The notes under the pieces: model-generated
Seen by the model: only the letters and a program-made list of their open reading frames with translations
What the model was told of the DNA's origin: nothing
Database searches by the model: none
Translations under genes and position numbers: made by a program
NCBI RefSeq assembly: GCF_048282545.1
Contig: NZ_CP182485.1
Location: 1,054,001 to 1,118,000 of the forward strand
Reading direction: 5' to 3'
DNA from: Opacimonas immobilis
GTDB taxonomy: Bacteria > Pseudomonadota > Gammaproteobacteria > Enterobacterales > Alteromonadaceae
Length of the DNA stretch: 64,000 bases
Shown here: piece by piece, positions 8,712-17,206 of the stretch
Layout of the letters: each line of letters begins with the position of its first letter
Position numbering within the stretch: the first letter of the stretch is position 1

Positions 8712-9147
8712 ATTGAGCGTATTCTTCACCGAACTTGTCCAACAATATTCGCTCTTCAGGCAAGATCTGAAAGCAATGCAGATAGGTCATTGCCCCTAAA
8801 GCAAATAGAATAAAGCCTGTATGCTGTAGATATAACCCACAAGCGATGATGCTCATCACAAAACTCAAATACATTGGGTTACGAGAAATGGCAAAAACGC
8901 CACTTTGAACTATCTTAGAGGTGTGATCAGGACGCATTGGGTGTACGGTCGTTTGGTGCTTCTTAAATACGTACACGCCCATGACCGCAAAGGTCATGGC
9001 ACTGAATAATACAAATCCTGCAAACAAATTAGCCATGACTTGTGGAAAACCAAAATGCGGAAATATCTCGCGAGTCAGGTACATCCCTAAAATTGCCAAA
9101 ATAGGTAAGATAACCGGTGGAATTTTGAGTTCAAGTGTGCGAAACAT
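8683..9147 (-). CDS. Methyltransferase family integral membrane protein (isoprenylcysteine carboxyl methyltransferase-like)
   Basis: Small membrane protein of about 154 residues with four hydrophobic segments. The C-terminal half carries the NPMYLSFV and PEERILLDKFGEEYAQYQ motifs typical of the ICMT/PEMT family, which binds S-adenosylmethionine at the membrane. The substrate of bacterial members is mostly unknown, so I name only the family. The ATG at 9145-9147 is preferred over an in-frame TTG two codons upstream. It is convergent with obgE (11 bp between stops) and divergent from folA. Confidence 0.75.
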   Translation of the reverse strand: MFRTLELKIPPVILPILAILGMYLTREIFPHFGFPQVMANLFAGFVLFSAMTFAVMGVYVFKKHQTTVHPMRPDHTSKIVQSGVFAISRNPMYLSFVMSIIACGLYLQHTGFILFALGAMTYLHCFQILPEERILLDKFGEEYAQYQRKVARWF

Positions 9148-9226
9148 AAGCAATCATGGTCTTATCATTATTAGATACCGTACAATATAGTCAAATACTG
9201 ATTAACAATGCAACTGTGAGTTTTCC

Positions 9227-9718
9227 ATGAGCAAAATGTCGATGATAGTCGCAATGGCGCACAACCGTATTATTGGGGCAGATAATGATATGCCATGGCA
9301 TATGCCGGCAGACTTAAAACACTTCAAAGCCACCACAATGGGCAAGCCTGTCGTCATGGGTCGCAAGACGTATGAATCAATAGGGAAGGCTCTACCTGGC
9401 CGGCGCAATATCGTGATTACAAGAGATAGCTCATATCAACTAAGCGATGCTGATGTCGCACATGGTATCGATGACGCTTTGGCATTATGTGCAACCGAGG
9501 ACGAGGTCATGATCATTGGCGGAGGCTCAATTTATGCCTCTTTAATCGAACATGCTGATACTTTGCATTTGACCTTTATTGATGTTGACGTGGCTGGTGA
9601 TACGGAGTTCCCTGATTGGCACCAATACGGACAGTGGCGAGAAGTCTCTCGTGTGGCACATCAAGCGGATGACAAAAACCCACATAACTACGAATTTGTG
9701 CAATTAGTTCGAGTTTAG
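9227..9718 (+). CDS. folA: Dihydrofolate reductase
   Basis: Reduces dihydrofolate to tetrahydrofolate with NADPH. The 163-residue chromosomal-type enzyme shows MIVAMAHNRIIGADNDMPWHMPADLKHF with the active-site acid (D of MPADLK), the NADPH-binding VVMGRKTYESIG and the IIGGGSIY segment. The last 15 bases overlap the 3' end of the convergent M48 peptidase gene. Neighbouring genes give no further folate link here; folB and folK are at 39-40 kb. Confidence 0.97.
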   Translation: MSKMSMIVAMAHNRIIGADNDMPWHMPADLKHFKATTMGKPVVMGRKTYESIGKALPGRRNIVITRDSSYQLSDADVAHGIDDALALCATEDEVMIIGGGSIYASLIEHADTLHLTFIDVDVAGDTEFPDWHQYGQWREVSRVAHQADDKNPHNYEFVQLVRV

Positions 9719-10690
9719 TGAGTGCGCTTCTAACGCTTCCAACCGCTCTCTTTTGGCGGGATGAGTCGAAAACCATAAAGTCTCTGATTCATCGGGCATT
9801 TCGTGCAAGAGAGTCGCGAGTGCTTCACTGATTAGGCTTTGCGAAAACCCAGCCTTCGCCAATAGGTCATGTGCATAGGCATCTGAAGCCAGTTCAAAAT
9901 CTTGACTGTGCTGGAACGCATACAGATTCACAATCGCCGCCAAAAAATCCTCAGAAATGCCTTCTTCTGCCCCAAAAATGACTGAAGCAATAGCCAGGCT
10001 ACCCGAGACCAGCACAATCTGTTGCATCGAATGACGCTCTTCAATATGAGCGAGTTCGTGCGCTAATACGGCCGCGACTAATTCAGGCTTGGCAAGCTTG
10101 TTAACCAGATCATCCGTCACCACAATGGGGCCGCCCGGGAAGGCGAGCGCGTTGGCGCCAATGGTATCTGAGGAATGAAAAAATAACTCAGGCCGAGAAG
10201 CAATTTGGCTATGGCGATGCAATTGTTTGTACATCTCGATGATGGTTAAGCGTTTGTCTAGCGGAATACGCGAAGGTTCGAAATGCATGCTGTTGATGCG
10301 GTTATACCCCATTTCTCCGATTTCACGTTCAAGTGACATGGGAATAAGATTCACCACAACAGGGGTGGCAAAGACCAACGCAAGACGTAAAGCAATAATC
10401 AGAACAACAAAGCCACTCATCAGCAATAAAACATTACGCCAGGAAAATAACTCTAACGCAGCAATACCTTGCTGAACTTTATTTCGCTGTGAATTGACAA
10501 ATGCCTCAGGTAACTTTAATTCCGCAACGAAACTAGCGCCATTATCGAAGTAGATGTGCCGCCCTTGAAACCCCTCAACGGACATCGGAATTTTAGCACC
10601 GGTTGATAAAATGAGTTGTTTATGTTGCCAATCATAATCAGCCGGAATGGTAACCGCTGATGCTGGAGCAAAGTATTCTCCACGGATCAT
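9704..10690 (-). CDS. M48 family membrane metallopeptidase
   Basis: Zinc metallopeptidase of the HtpX/Ste24 class. An N-terminal region of about 80 residues rich in beta strand precedes one transmembrane segment at about 87-110. The catalytic motif AHELAHIEERH (HELAH at 211-215) and the third ligand Glu266 in ELASDAYAHDLL are intact. Length is 328 residues. Its ATG overlaps the stop of the upstream DUF898 gene (TAATG), so the two are translationally coupled. The product may process or degrade membrane proteins; the pairing suggests the DUF898 protein is a partner or substrate. Confidence 0.88.
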   Translation of the reverse strand: MIRGEYFAPASAVTIPADYDWQHKQLILSTGAKIPMSVEGFQGRHIYFDNGASFVAELKLPEAFVNSQRNKVQQGIAALELFSWRNVLLLMSGFVVLIIALRLALVFATPVVVNLIPMSLEREIGEMGYNRINSMHFEPSRIPLDKRLTIIEMYKQLHRHSQIASRPELFFHSSDTIGANALAFPGGPIVVTDDLVNKLAKPELVAAVLAHELAHIEERHSMQQIVLVSGSLAIASVIFGAEEGISEDFLAAIVNLYAFQHSQDFELASDAYAHDLLAKAGFSQSLISEALATLLHEMPDESETLWFSTHPAKRERLEALEAHSLNSN

Positions 10691-11712
10691 TATAACCCCA
10701 ACTCGATGCCTTCAAAGTCAGCAAACTCTTCGCCAATGGATGATTGCTCTTTTTGTGCGGTACCGATGTAATCTGAAAAATCAGGACTGGTTTGTGTGTA
10801 TATATTGGCGCAAAGATAACGTGATTTGCGGACTTGCGCCCATGGGATAGCTAATCCAATAGTACAGACAATAGCAACAATATTAGAGAACAAAATCCAC
10901 AGAAGACGTGGAGAGGAAATACTTGATGAAAAAACGATCTTATTGGGCAATTTTAAGTTGTTAAACACCAGTTTGAGGCAACAAACACGATACACCACAT
11001 ACACTAAAAATAGCATTACATAGACCGCAATCACGCCAAGGGCAAAAGACGCTTCTGCTGGCACCACAAAACCAGCGAGTAAACCTATTAGTAAAAGGGG
11101 AGATATTACAACAAGCACATACACCTTATAAAAGGCCTTGTAAGTTAATTCAACAGAGACTCTTTTACCGCCATAAGCCAAACCATTATATACATAATCA
11201 AAGGCTTTTTTGACCGCAACGGGGGCTAACAATCCAAGCGTAAATAGGGCGAGCAAAGGCATGATTTGGAAGGTTAAAAACGCCTCCCAATAATCGCCTC
11301 TAAATTGGAACCTAAGATTGCGATAGGAGGTGACTTTTGCATTAAACTCGAGTGATAGATTAATTAAATAAGGGATTGTGAAAAATAAAATAATGATTAG
11401 AAATATATAAATAGCGGGAAAAAAAGTCGCTGCTACATTTAAAAATATTAAGGTTGCAACAACAATCAATCGTCCTTTTAAAATTTGTAATCCATCGGCG
11501 TGATAACCAAATGCATAATCGTCAAGGTAGGTGTGGTTGTAGAAATACTGTAAGCGCCTGACTTTGGCCCAAGCACTGTAAATACCTAAAGTGACAATAG
11601 AAAGCAAAAGGTTGGAAAGCCAAATACTAAAGTATTCAGAAGTGATTCCTGAAAAACGCATTGCTTTGGGTTCGCCTAAGCAATGGTTTTGATGGGTATG
11701 CGAATCCTGCAT
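10690..11712 (-). CDS. DUF898 (YjgN-like) integral membrane protein
   Basis: Polytopic inner-membrane protein related to E. coli YjgN, of unknown function. After a short hydrophilic N-terminus come several hydrophobic segments and the recurring family motif of this domain: LSIVTLGIYSAWAKVRRLQYFYNHT near residue 45 and again TIGLAIPWAQVRKSRYL near residue 300. The ATG at 11710-11712 has a GGAAG Shine-Dalgarno at 5 bp; an ATG four codons earlier has none. First gene of a two-gene operon with the M48 peptidase. An AT-rich, gene-free stretch of about 270 bp lies upstream. Confidence 0.82.
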   Translation of the reverse strand: MQDSHTHQNHCLGEPKAMRFSGITSEYFSIWLSNLLLSIVTLGIYSAWAKVRRLQYFYNHTYLDDYAFGYHADGLQILKGRLIVVATLIFLNVAATFFPAIYIFLIIILFFTIPYLINLSLEFNAKVTSYRNLRFQFRGDYWEAFLTFQIMPLLALFTLGLLAPVAVKKAFDYVYNGLAYGGKRVSVELTYKAFYKVYVLVVISPLLLIGLLAGFVVPAEASFALGVIAVYVMLFLVYVVYRVCCLKLVFNNLKLPNKIVFSSSISSPRLLWILFSNIVAIVCTIGLAIPWAQVRKSRYLCANIYTQTSPDFSDYIGTAQKEQSSIGEEFADFEGIELGL

Positions 11713-11981
11713 TGGTTCTTCCATTGGTGTTGCTATAAGACTCTAGTCTAACAATAAATAATATTTAAAAGCAATGTAAATAATTTGTAAATTAATTATT
11801 TTTTGCTAATGAGAAAGTATAAATGTAACCATAAATACCACTAAATATTATAGAGGGAAGTATCGTTAATATAATATTGGGCGTGTTCTTTATGATGTGA
11901 ATACTTGTAATTAAACTCGCTTGTTTAAGCATAGGCAAAAAATGCAATGCTGGCTGACATCCATAAACGTGGGTTCATCTT

Positions 11982-12938
11982 TTATCCTGTTTGTGCCGGA
12001 GCGACAACCCCAATTGCAATTAACAGCACAAGTGTAGACATCATTATGGGGATGGCGACAAGAGTGGTAGTGACAACGATATTGGCCGCTAATACCGGAT
12101 TGGCATTATTTTTCTTGGCCATGATGTAACTCGCCGCAGCCGTCGGCGACGCACACATCATAAAAAGAATGCCCATCTCAATTGGATCAAGGCCAATCCA
12201 GTAACCTACAGCAAGAATAACGGCGGGGTAAACTAAACATTTACCCACATTGGCCAAAACCAGAGCAAACCAGTCACACTTCATAGCATAAAACTGCAAA
12301 GAGGCGCCGGTACAGATTAATGCAAGTGGTAAAGTGAGCTGGGCAAAATACGCAAGGCTGACTTCTGCCACCACAGGCAAACTCAAGGAAAAGTATGAAA
12401 AAATAAGTGCAATGACGATAGAACCTATGATGGGGTTTTTCGCAAGCGCAACAAGGTTGTCTTTAATGGAATGATTTTTGTCGGTGTAATGGTTCAGTAA
12501 TAAAACGGCTAGCAGATTATAGATAAGGGTGGTACAGGCCATAAAGACCGATGCCGTGGCAAAAAAACTCGGATACGCATTGGCGCTTAATGCCAAACCA
12601 ACGATGCCAATATTAGAACGATACGCACCTTGCACCACGACACCGCGATCAACCCGTTGTGCGACGATAAAATGACAAATAACGACAAACAGTGCGACGA
12701 GTGCAATCGTACCTAATACACTCACCAAGATCATGTTGGTATTGGCTGCGGTGGCAAAATCCGCTTGATAGATGCTGTTAAATAACAGCGCAGGCAACGA
12801 AATATTATAAATTAGCTTAGACGCATCATCGACAAACGCATCCGACACAAAGCCGATGCGTTTAAGACACACACCTACCATGATTAGACAAATGACTGGG
12901 CCGACCACGATGAGCGCGGTCATAACGGCAGAGGACAT
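11982..12938 (-). CDS. AEC family (auxin efflux carrier-like) transporter
   Basis: Secondary transporter of 318 residues with about ten hydrophobic segments in two halves. Markers are the N-terminal GPVICLIMVGVCLKRIGF, the central NPIIGSIVIALIF crossover and the C-terminal MCASPTAAASYIMAKKN, typical of bacterial AEC/malonate-efflux type carriers. The substrate cannot be told from sequence; known bacterial relatives move malate or malonate. It is a single gene, divergent from the SulP gene. Confidence 0.85.
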   Translation of the reverse strand: MSSAVMTALIVVGPVICLIMVGVCLKRIGFVSDAFVDDASKLIYNISLPALLFNSIYQADFATAANTNMILVSVLGTIALVALFVVICHFIVAQRVDRGVVVQGAYRSNIGIVGLALSANAYPSFFATASVFMACTTLIYNLLAVLLLNHYTDKNHSIKDNLVALAKNPIIGSIVIALIFSYFSLSLPVVAEVSLAYFAQLTLPLALICTGASLQFYAMKCDWFALVLANVGKCLVYPAVILAVGYWIGLDPIEMGILFMMCASPTAAASYIMAKKNNANPVLAANIVVTTTLVAIPIMMSTLVLLIAIGVVAPAQTG

Positions 12939-13103
12939 ATTTTTCTCGTTGAAGTAAAGCGAACATTATGGCGCTAGAACATGTCTTGCGCAATTGATGA
13001 TTGAAGTAATTCCCCTCGGATTACATTTAATTAACAGAAGTCGAGGGTGATTTGTGCTACCCTGCGCGCGGTTATTGATAGATACACAAGCGCGTGAAAA
13101 TTT

Positions 13104-14660
13104 ATGTTCGATTTTAAACACAGCAACATCAAAAACGATGTACTCTCTGGTATTACTGTTGCCTTAGCTTTGGTCCCTGAAGCGGTAGCTTTTGCTTTTG
13201 TTGCAGGGGTTGAGCCGATGATCGGTCTTTATGCCGCTTTTATGATGGGGTTGATTACGTCTGCGATAGGTGGTCGTCCTGGCATGATTTCTGGTGCCAC
13301 TGGCGCAATGGCAGTTGTCATGGTGGCTTTGGTTGCGCAACACGGGGTGCAATACTTGTTTGCGGCGGTTCTGCTAGCCGGTGTACTACAGATATTGGCT
13401 GGCGTATTTCGACTCGGTAAGTTTATCAGGCTAGTGCCGTATCCGGTGATGCTCGGCTTCGTAAATGGCCTAGCGATTGTGATCTTCTTAGCGCAGCTGG
13501 GTCAATTCAAAGTGTTCAATGCTGAAGGTATTCAAGTTTGGATGCAAGGCGAGATGCTCTATATCATGCTTGGACTCGTCGCTTTAACCATGGCGATCAT
13601 TCATTTTCTGCCTAAATTCACTAAAGCCATACCGTCTTCGTTAGCAGCGATTATCATTGTCACGGCCATTGTTCATGGCTTAGGCGTTGATTCACGGACC
13701 GTGATTGATTTTGTGCGTGACATGTTACCGGAGGCCGAAAAAGCCACCGCAACGCTGGCGGGGGAATTGCCAACTTTTGCAATCCCAGCAGTCCCATTCA
13801 CGCTTGAAACCCTGTATATTATTCTGCCAACAGCGATCATTTTGGCGCTTGTAGGTCTAATTGAATCGCTATTAACCCTCACTTTGATTGATGAGATGAC
13901 GGATACGCGCGGTCGCGGCAACAAAGAGTGTATTGGCCAGGGGGTTGCCAATTCGGTCAATGGTTTCTTCGGAGGCATGGGGGGCTGTGCGATGATTGGT
14001 CAGTCCATGATTAATATCAATTCTGGTGGTCGTGGCCGATTATCCGGTATCACCGCTGCACTGGTTTTGTTGGGCTTTATTTTATTTGCCTCTTCATTGA
14101 TTGAGATGATCCCGCTTGCAGCGTTAGTCGGTGTGATGTTCATGGTGGTGATTGGTACGTTTGAATGGGCGAGTTTCCGCATCATTCGTGGCGTCAACAA
14201 AGAAGATGCCTTCGTCTTATTTCTCGTGACATTCGTGACGGTTATTGCTGACCTCGCCATTGCCGTTATAGTAGGTGTCATTGTGTCTGCGCTGGTCTTT
14301 GCATGGAAACACGCTACGCATATCAACGCCAAAACCCATACTGATGGCGATGATTGGAAAGTCTACGAGTTAGATGGGCCTTTGTTCTTTGGTTCGATAA
14401 CGCATTTTAAAGCGCTGTTTGATATTCAGAACGATCCGAAAGACATCGTACTGGATTTTGCTGAGTCTCGGATCTGGGACTCATCGGGAATAGATGCTTT
14501 GGATTCACTTGCGGATAAATATGAAGCAGCAGGCAAAAAATTGCATATTCGGCATATCTCGCCAGAGTGTGCGACGTTATTGCGAAAAGCATCTAAATAC
14601 GTTGAGATCAACGTCAATGAAGATCCACGCTACAAAGTAGCGACGGACGAGCTAGGCTAA
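13104..14660 (+). CDS. SulP/SLC26 family anion transporter with STAS domain
   Basis: Inner-membrane anion carrier. Residues about 1-400 hold the SLC26 transporter core with the signature GITVALALVPEAVAFAFVAGV and the conserved GGMGGCAMIGQSMINI segment. Residues about 415-518 form a cytoplasmic STAS domain (IVLDFAESRIWDSSGIDALDSL). Bacterial relatives carry sulfate, bicarbonate or dicarboxylates, so the substrate is open. Length is 518. It ends 12 bp before a PhoB-box array that belongs to the next transcription unit, so the transporter itself has no visible Pho control. Confidence 0.9.
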   Translation: MFDFKHSNIKNDVLSGITVALALVPEAVAFAFVAGVEPMIGLYAAFMMGLITSAIGGRPGMISGATGAMAVVMVALVAQHGVQYLFAAVLLAGVLQILAGVFRLGKFIRLVPYPVMLGFVNGLAIVIFLAQLGQFKVFNAEGIQVWMQGEMLYIMLGLVALTMAIIHFLPKFTKAIPSSLAAIIIVTAIVHGLGVDSRTVIDFVRDMLPEAEKATATLAGELPTFAIPAVPFTLETLYIILPTAIILALVGLIESLLTLTLIDEMTDTRGRGNKECIGQGVANSVNGFFGGMGGCAMIGQSMININSGGRGRLSGITAALVLLGFILFASSLIEMIPLAALVGVMFMVVIGTFEWASFRIIRGVNKEDAFVLFLVTFVTVIADLAIAVIVGVIVSALVFAWKHATHINAKTHTDGDDWKVYELDGPLFFGSITHFKALFDIQNDPKDIVLDFAESRIWDSSGIDALDSLADKYEAAGKKLHIRHISPECATLLRKASKYVEINVNEDPRYKVATDELG

Positions 14661-14671
14661 ATACAAAAGTT

Positions 14672-14733
14672 CTGTCATGATTTTGTCATCGTTGTGACAT
14701 CAAATTTACGCAGAACTTTCATCAAACTGCCTT
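14672..14733 (+). promoter_or_regulatory. PhoB-box array upstream of the TonB receptor-phosphatase operon
   Basis: CTGTCATGATTTTGTCAT (14672-14689) is two 7-mers at 11-bp spacing, matching CTGTCAT at 7/7 and 6/7. A second pair, CTTTCAT (14716-14722) and CTGCCTT (14727-14733), is weaker. A single TTGTCAT lies at 14749-14755. All starts (14672, 14683, 14716, 14727, 14749) fall on one 11-bp register. The likely function is PhoB activation of the downstream genes in phosphate starvation. The -10 is not clear; AACAAT at 14743-14748 is a candidate. Confidence 0.7.
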
Positions 14734-14806
14734 TGTTTAGAAAACAATTTGTCATTTATCTCCCTCACAATGTGCGCAACTAAACTCACATACTTAGGGA
14801 ATATCC

Positions 14807-17128
14807 ATGACAAAATTACAACCACTAGCTATTGCAGTTGGCGTTGCACTAAGTGCCTCAGTATTAGCTGATACAACAGAAGAAAATAAAGTCATCGATG
14901 AGATCACCGTGGTTGGCAAGAGCGTGTCTTTTGCCAACAGTGCCACGTCTCAAGAAATGCAACTTCAACAATCTACTCTAACTAGTGCGTTAGCTGTTAT
15001 TGACAACCTTCCGGGTGTATTGGTCAACGAAGGGGACACCTTCGGAGCGGATGATTGGTCTACTACTGTGTCAATTCGTGGTTTTCAGTTGAGCTTAGAC
15101 GAGCAACAAATCGGTATTACTATCGATGGTATTGCGAACGGTAACTCAAATTATGGCGGTGGTGCCAAAGCCAACCGTTACATCGACACCGAAAACCTTC
15201 GCGGTGTAGACGTCTCTCAAGGTACAGCTGATATTGCTTCTCGCTCAAACGAAGCACTAGGCGGCACATTAAACTTCACCACCGTTAACCCAACCGAAGA
15301 GCAAGAAGTATTAACGAGTTTCTCTATTGGCGATTTTGGGGCGCAAAAGGCCTTTGCACGTATTAATACTGGTGAGATTGCGTCAGGCACCCGTGCATGG
15401 TTCTCTGTTTCCAAATCGCAAAGTTCTGATTGGATTGATCAATCCGCTGAAAATGACCGTTTCCACATGGCTGCCAAAATGGTCAGCGAACAAGGTCAAA
15501 TGACCTACACTGGATATGTGTCTTTTGACGACACGCATGAAGATAACTATCAACGTATCAGCCTTGGACAGTTTGCAGAAAACCCTGAGTGGGACCGTCT
15601 CACATCAGAATGGACGGGAATTCCATACGTTGACCAGGCATATCGTCGCGGCTGGTCGACTTTGCGCGAAAACCTCTTTGCTTATCTTCAAGCAGAGTAT
15701 GCAATAGATAACCTAACCGTGAAAGCCAATGCTTACATGCATCGCAACGAAGGTCGCGGTGATTGGGTGCCACCGTATATCGTTAATGTTACAGATGATG
15801 GTGCAGGTAATGCCGAATCAGAAGTGACGACGGATAGAACTGTTCTGGGCGGCGCACCATTGGGTCGTTTATTCTTTGTTAACAATGCTGGTGTAGCCTT
15901 GGCACCGAATACAGAATGCCAAGGCTCAATTACTTTCCCTTACGGTGGCGCAGGCGCAGAGTATGACCCATTATGTTATGGCGCTGGTGCGGTTCCGGTT
16001 GGATCATATCGTCATACACATTATGAAAAAGACCGCGTTGGTATCAACGTAGATTTTGCTTACGATTCCATGATTGGTGATATTGTCAACACCACACGCG
16101 GTGGTTTCTGGTACGAAGATTACGAGCGTGGCGAATACCGTGACTGGCACCGTATGCTGGATTCTAAGACAGGCTATGAGTTCGACCACGTTGCTTATTG
16201 GAAGCAGTACGACCGTACTTTCCCAGTTGAAACCATGATGTTTTACATCGAAAACGAAATGGATTTTGGTGGCGTACAAGCGCGTATTGGTGCAAAACAG
16301 TTCTTGGTGGAATTAGAAGCGCAAGATAACTTCGCGAATACTTCAATTGACGTAAACTCTGATTCTGACTTGTTATTAAACGCAGGTTTAGTGGCACAAA
16401 CGGGTGTTGACGGTTTAGAAATATTTGCTGGGTATGCGGAAAACTTCGCGGCAGTCAAAGACACAGTGTTAGAGCGCGACGCATCAGCCTTTGATTTGAT
16501 TGAACCTGAAACAGCAGAAAACATTGATTTGGGTGTGCGTTACACGTCAAACATGATCAATGCTTCAGCAACCTTCTATGACATTACGTTTGAAGACCGC
16601 TTAGTCTTCTTGTCACCAGACTCACCGGATGCGATTAACTACTTAGTCGGTACCAACGGTTCATACGTCAATGTCGGCGGTATTGAATCCACTGGTTTTG
16701 AGTTATCCGCAACGGTATATCTCAATGATAACTGGGCGGTATATGGTTCCTATACAGCAAACGAATCTGAGTATGCGGATGGTTCATTAGATTACCCTCA
16801 AGGTAACACCGTATTTGGTTCGCCAGAAGACATGTACGTATTATCGATTGACTATGCCAAAGATAGTGTCTTTGCTGGCTTATCCAATAAATACGTTGGT
16901 AAGCGTTGGATGGATGCGGCGAATTCACAACGCATTGATGACTATATGGTATCTGATTTGTATATCGGTGCGAGTTTAGAAAACTTTGCTCAAGGTCTAA
17001 AAAATGCCGAAGTGCGTTTAACCGTCAACAACTTATTTGATAAGAGCTATTTAGGTGGCGTTGCGGGACAATCGGCATGGATTGGTGCGCCTCGTACTGC
17101 AGCATTAAATGTGAACTTCACTTTCTAA
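14807..17128 (+). CDS. TonB-dependent outer-membrane receptor (Pho-associated)
   Basis: Outer-membrane beta-barrel that imports a ligand with TonB/proton-motive energy. A signal peptide is clear (MTKLQPLAIAVGVALSASVLA), followed by a TonB-box-like DEITVVGK, the plug domain (about 50-160; LPGVLVNEGDTF, VSIRGFQLS) and a barrel ending in the aromatic C-terminus NVNFTF. Length is 773. The ligand is unknown. Location behind a PhoB-box array and 78 bp ahead of a secreted phosphatase fusion suggests a phosphorus compound such as phosphate, a phosphoester or a complex of these. A terminator-like hairpin lies between it and the phosphatase gene. Confidence 0.9.
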   Translation: MTKLQPLAIAVGVALSASVLADTTEENKVIDEITVVGKSVSFANSATSQEMQLQQSTLTSALAVIDNLPGVLVNEGDTFGADDWSTTVSIRGFQLSLDEQQIGITIDGIANGNSNYGGGAKANRYIDTENLRGVDVSQGTADIASRSNEALGGTLNFTTVNPTEEQEVLTSFSIGDFGAQKAFARINTGEIASGTRAWFSVSKSQSSDWIDQSAENDRFHMAAKMVSEQGQMTYTGYVSFDDTHEDNYQRISLGQFAENPEWDRLTSEWTGIPYVDQAYRRGWSTLRENLFAYLQAEYAIDNLTVKANAYMHRNEGRGDWVPPYIVNVTDDGAGNAESEVTTDRTVLGGAPLGRLFFVNNAGVALAPNTECQGSITFPYGGAGAEYDPLCYGAGAVPVGSYRHTHYEKDRVGINVDFAYDSMIGDIVNTTRGGFWYEDYERGEYRDWHRMLDSKTGYEFDHVAYWKQYDRTFPVETMMFYIENEMDFGGVQARIGAKQFLVELEAQDNFANTSIDVNSDSDLLLNAGLVAQTGVDGLEIFAGYAENFAAVKDTVLERDASAFDLIEPETAENIDLGVRYTSNMINASATFYDITFEDRLVFLSPDSPDAINYLVGTNGSYVNVGGIESTGFELSATVYLNDNWAVYGSYTANESEYADGSLDYPQGNTVFGSPEDMYVLSIDYAKDSVFAGLSNKYVGKRWMDAANSQRIDDYMVSDLYIGASLENFAQGLKNAEVRLTVNNLFDKSYLGGVAGQSAWIGAPRTAALNVNFTF

Positions 17129-17157
17129 CAGTTTGGATTGTCTTGTTCCCTGGAACA

Positions 17158-17191
17158 GTCCCACTTCCGGATGGTTGTGGGACATTTTTTT
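17158..17191 (+). terminator. Intrinsic terminator-like hairpin between receptor and phosphatase
   Basis: GTCCCAC (17158-17164) pairs with GTGGGAC (17177-17183), followed by ATTTTTTT. It ends 16 bp before the phosphatase start, so it may attenuate rather than end transcription, or the phosphatase may use a separate promoter. Confidence 0.75.
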
Positions 17192-17206
17192 ATTTGGAGA
17201 TAAGGT

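Noticed and set aside
8472..8813. Open frame on the plus strand over the obgE end
   Set aside because: It is a shadow of the acidic ObgE tail in another frame, with biased repetitive composition and no ribosome site.
11947..12129. Short plus-strand frame at the end of the AEC transporter gene
   Set aside because: Mostly antisense to the transporter and not recognisable as a protein.
14000..14332. Minus-strand frame inside the SulP gene
   Set aside because: Opposite-strand shadow of a clear transporter gene.
13104..14660. SulP transporter as a member of the Pho operon
   Set aside because: It lies upstream of the PhoB boxes and has no box of its own.
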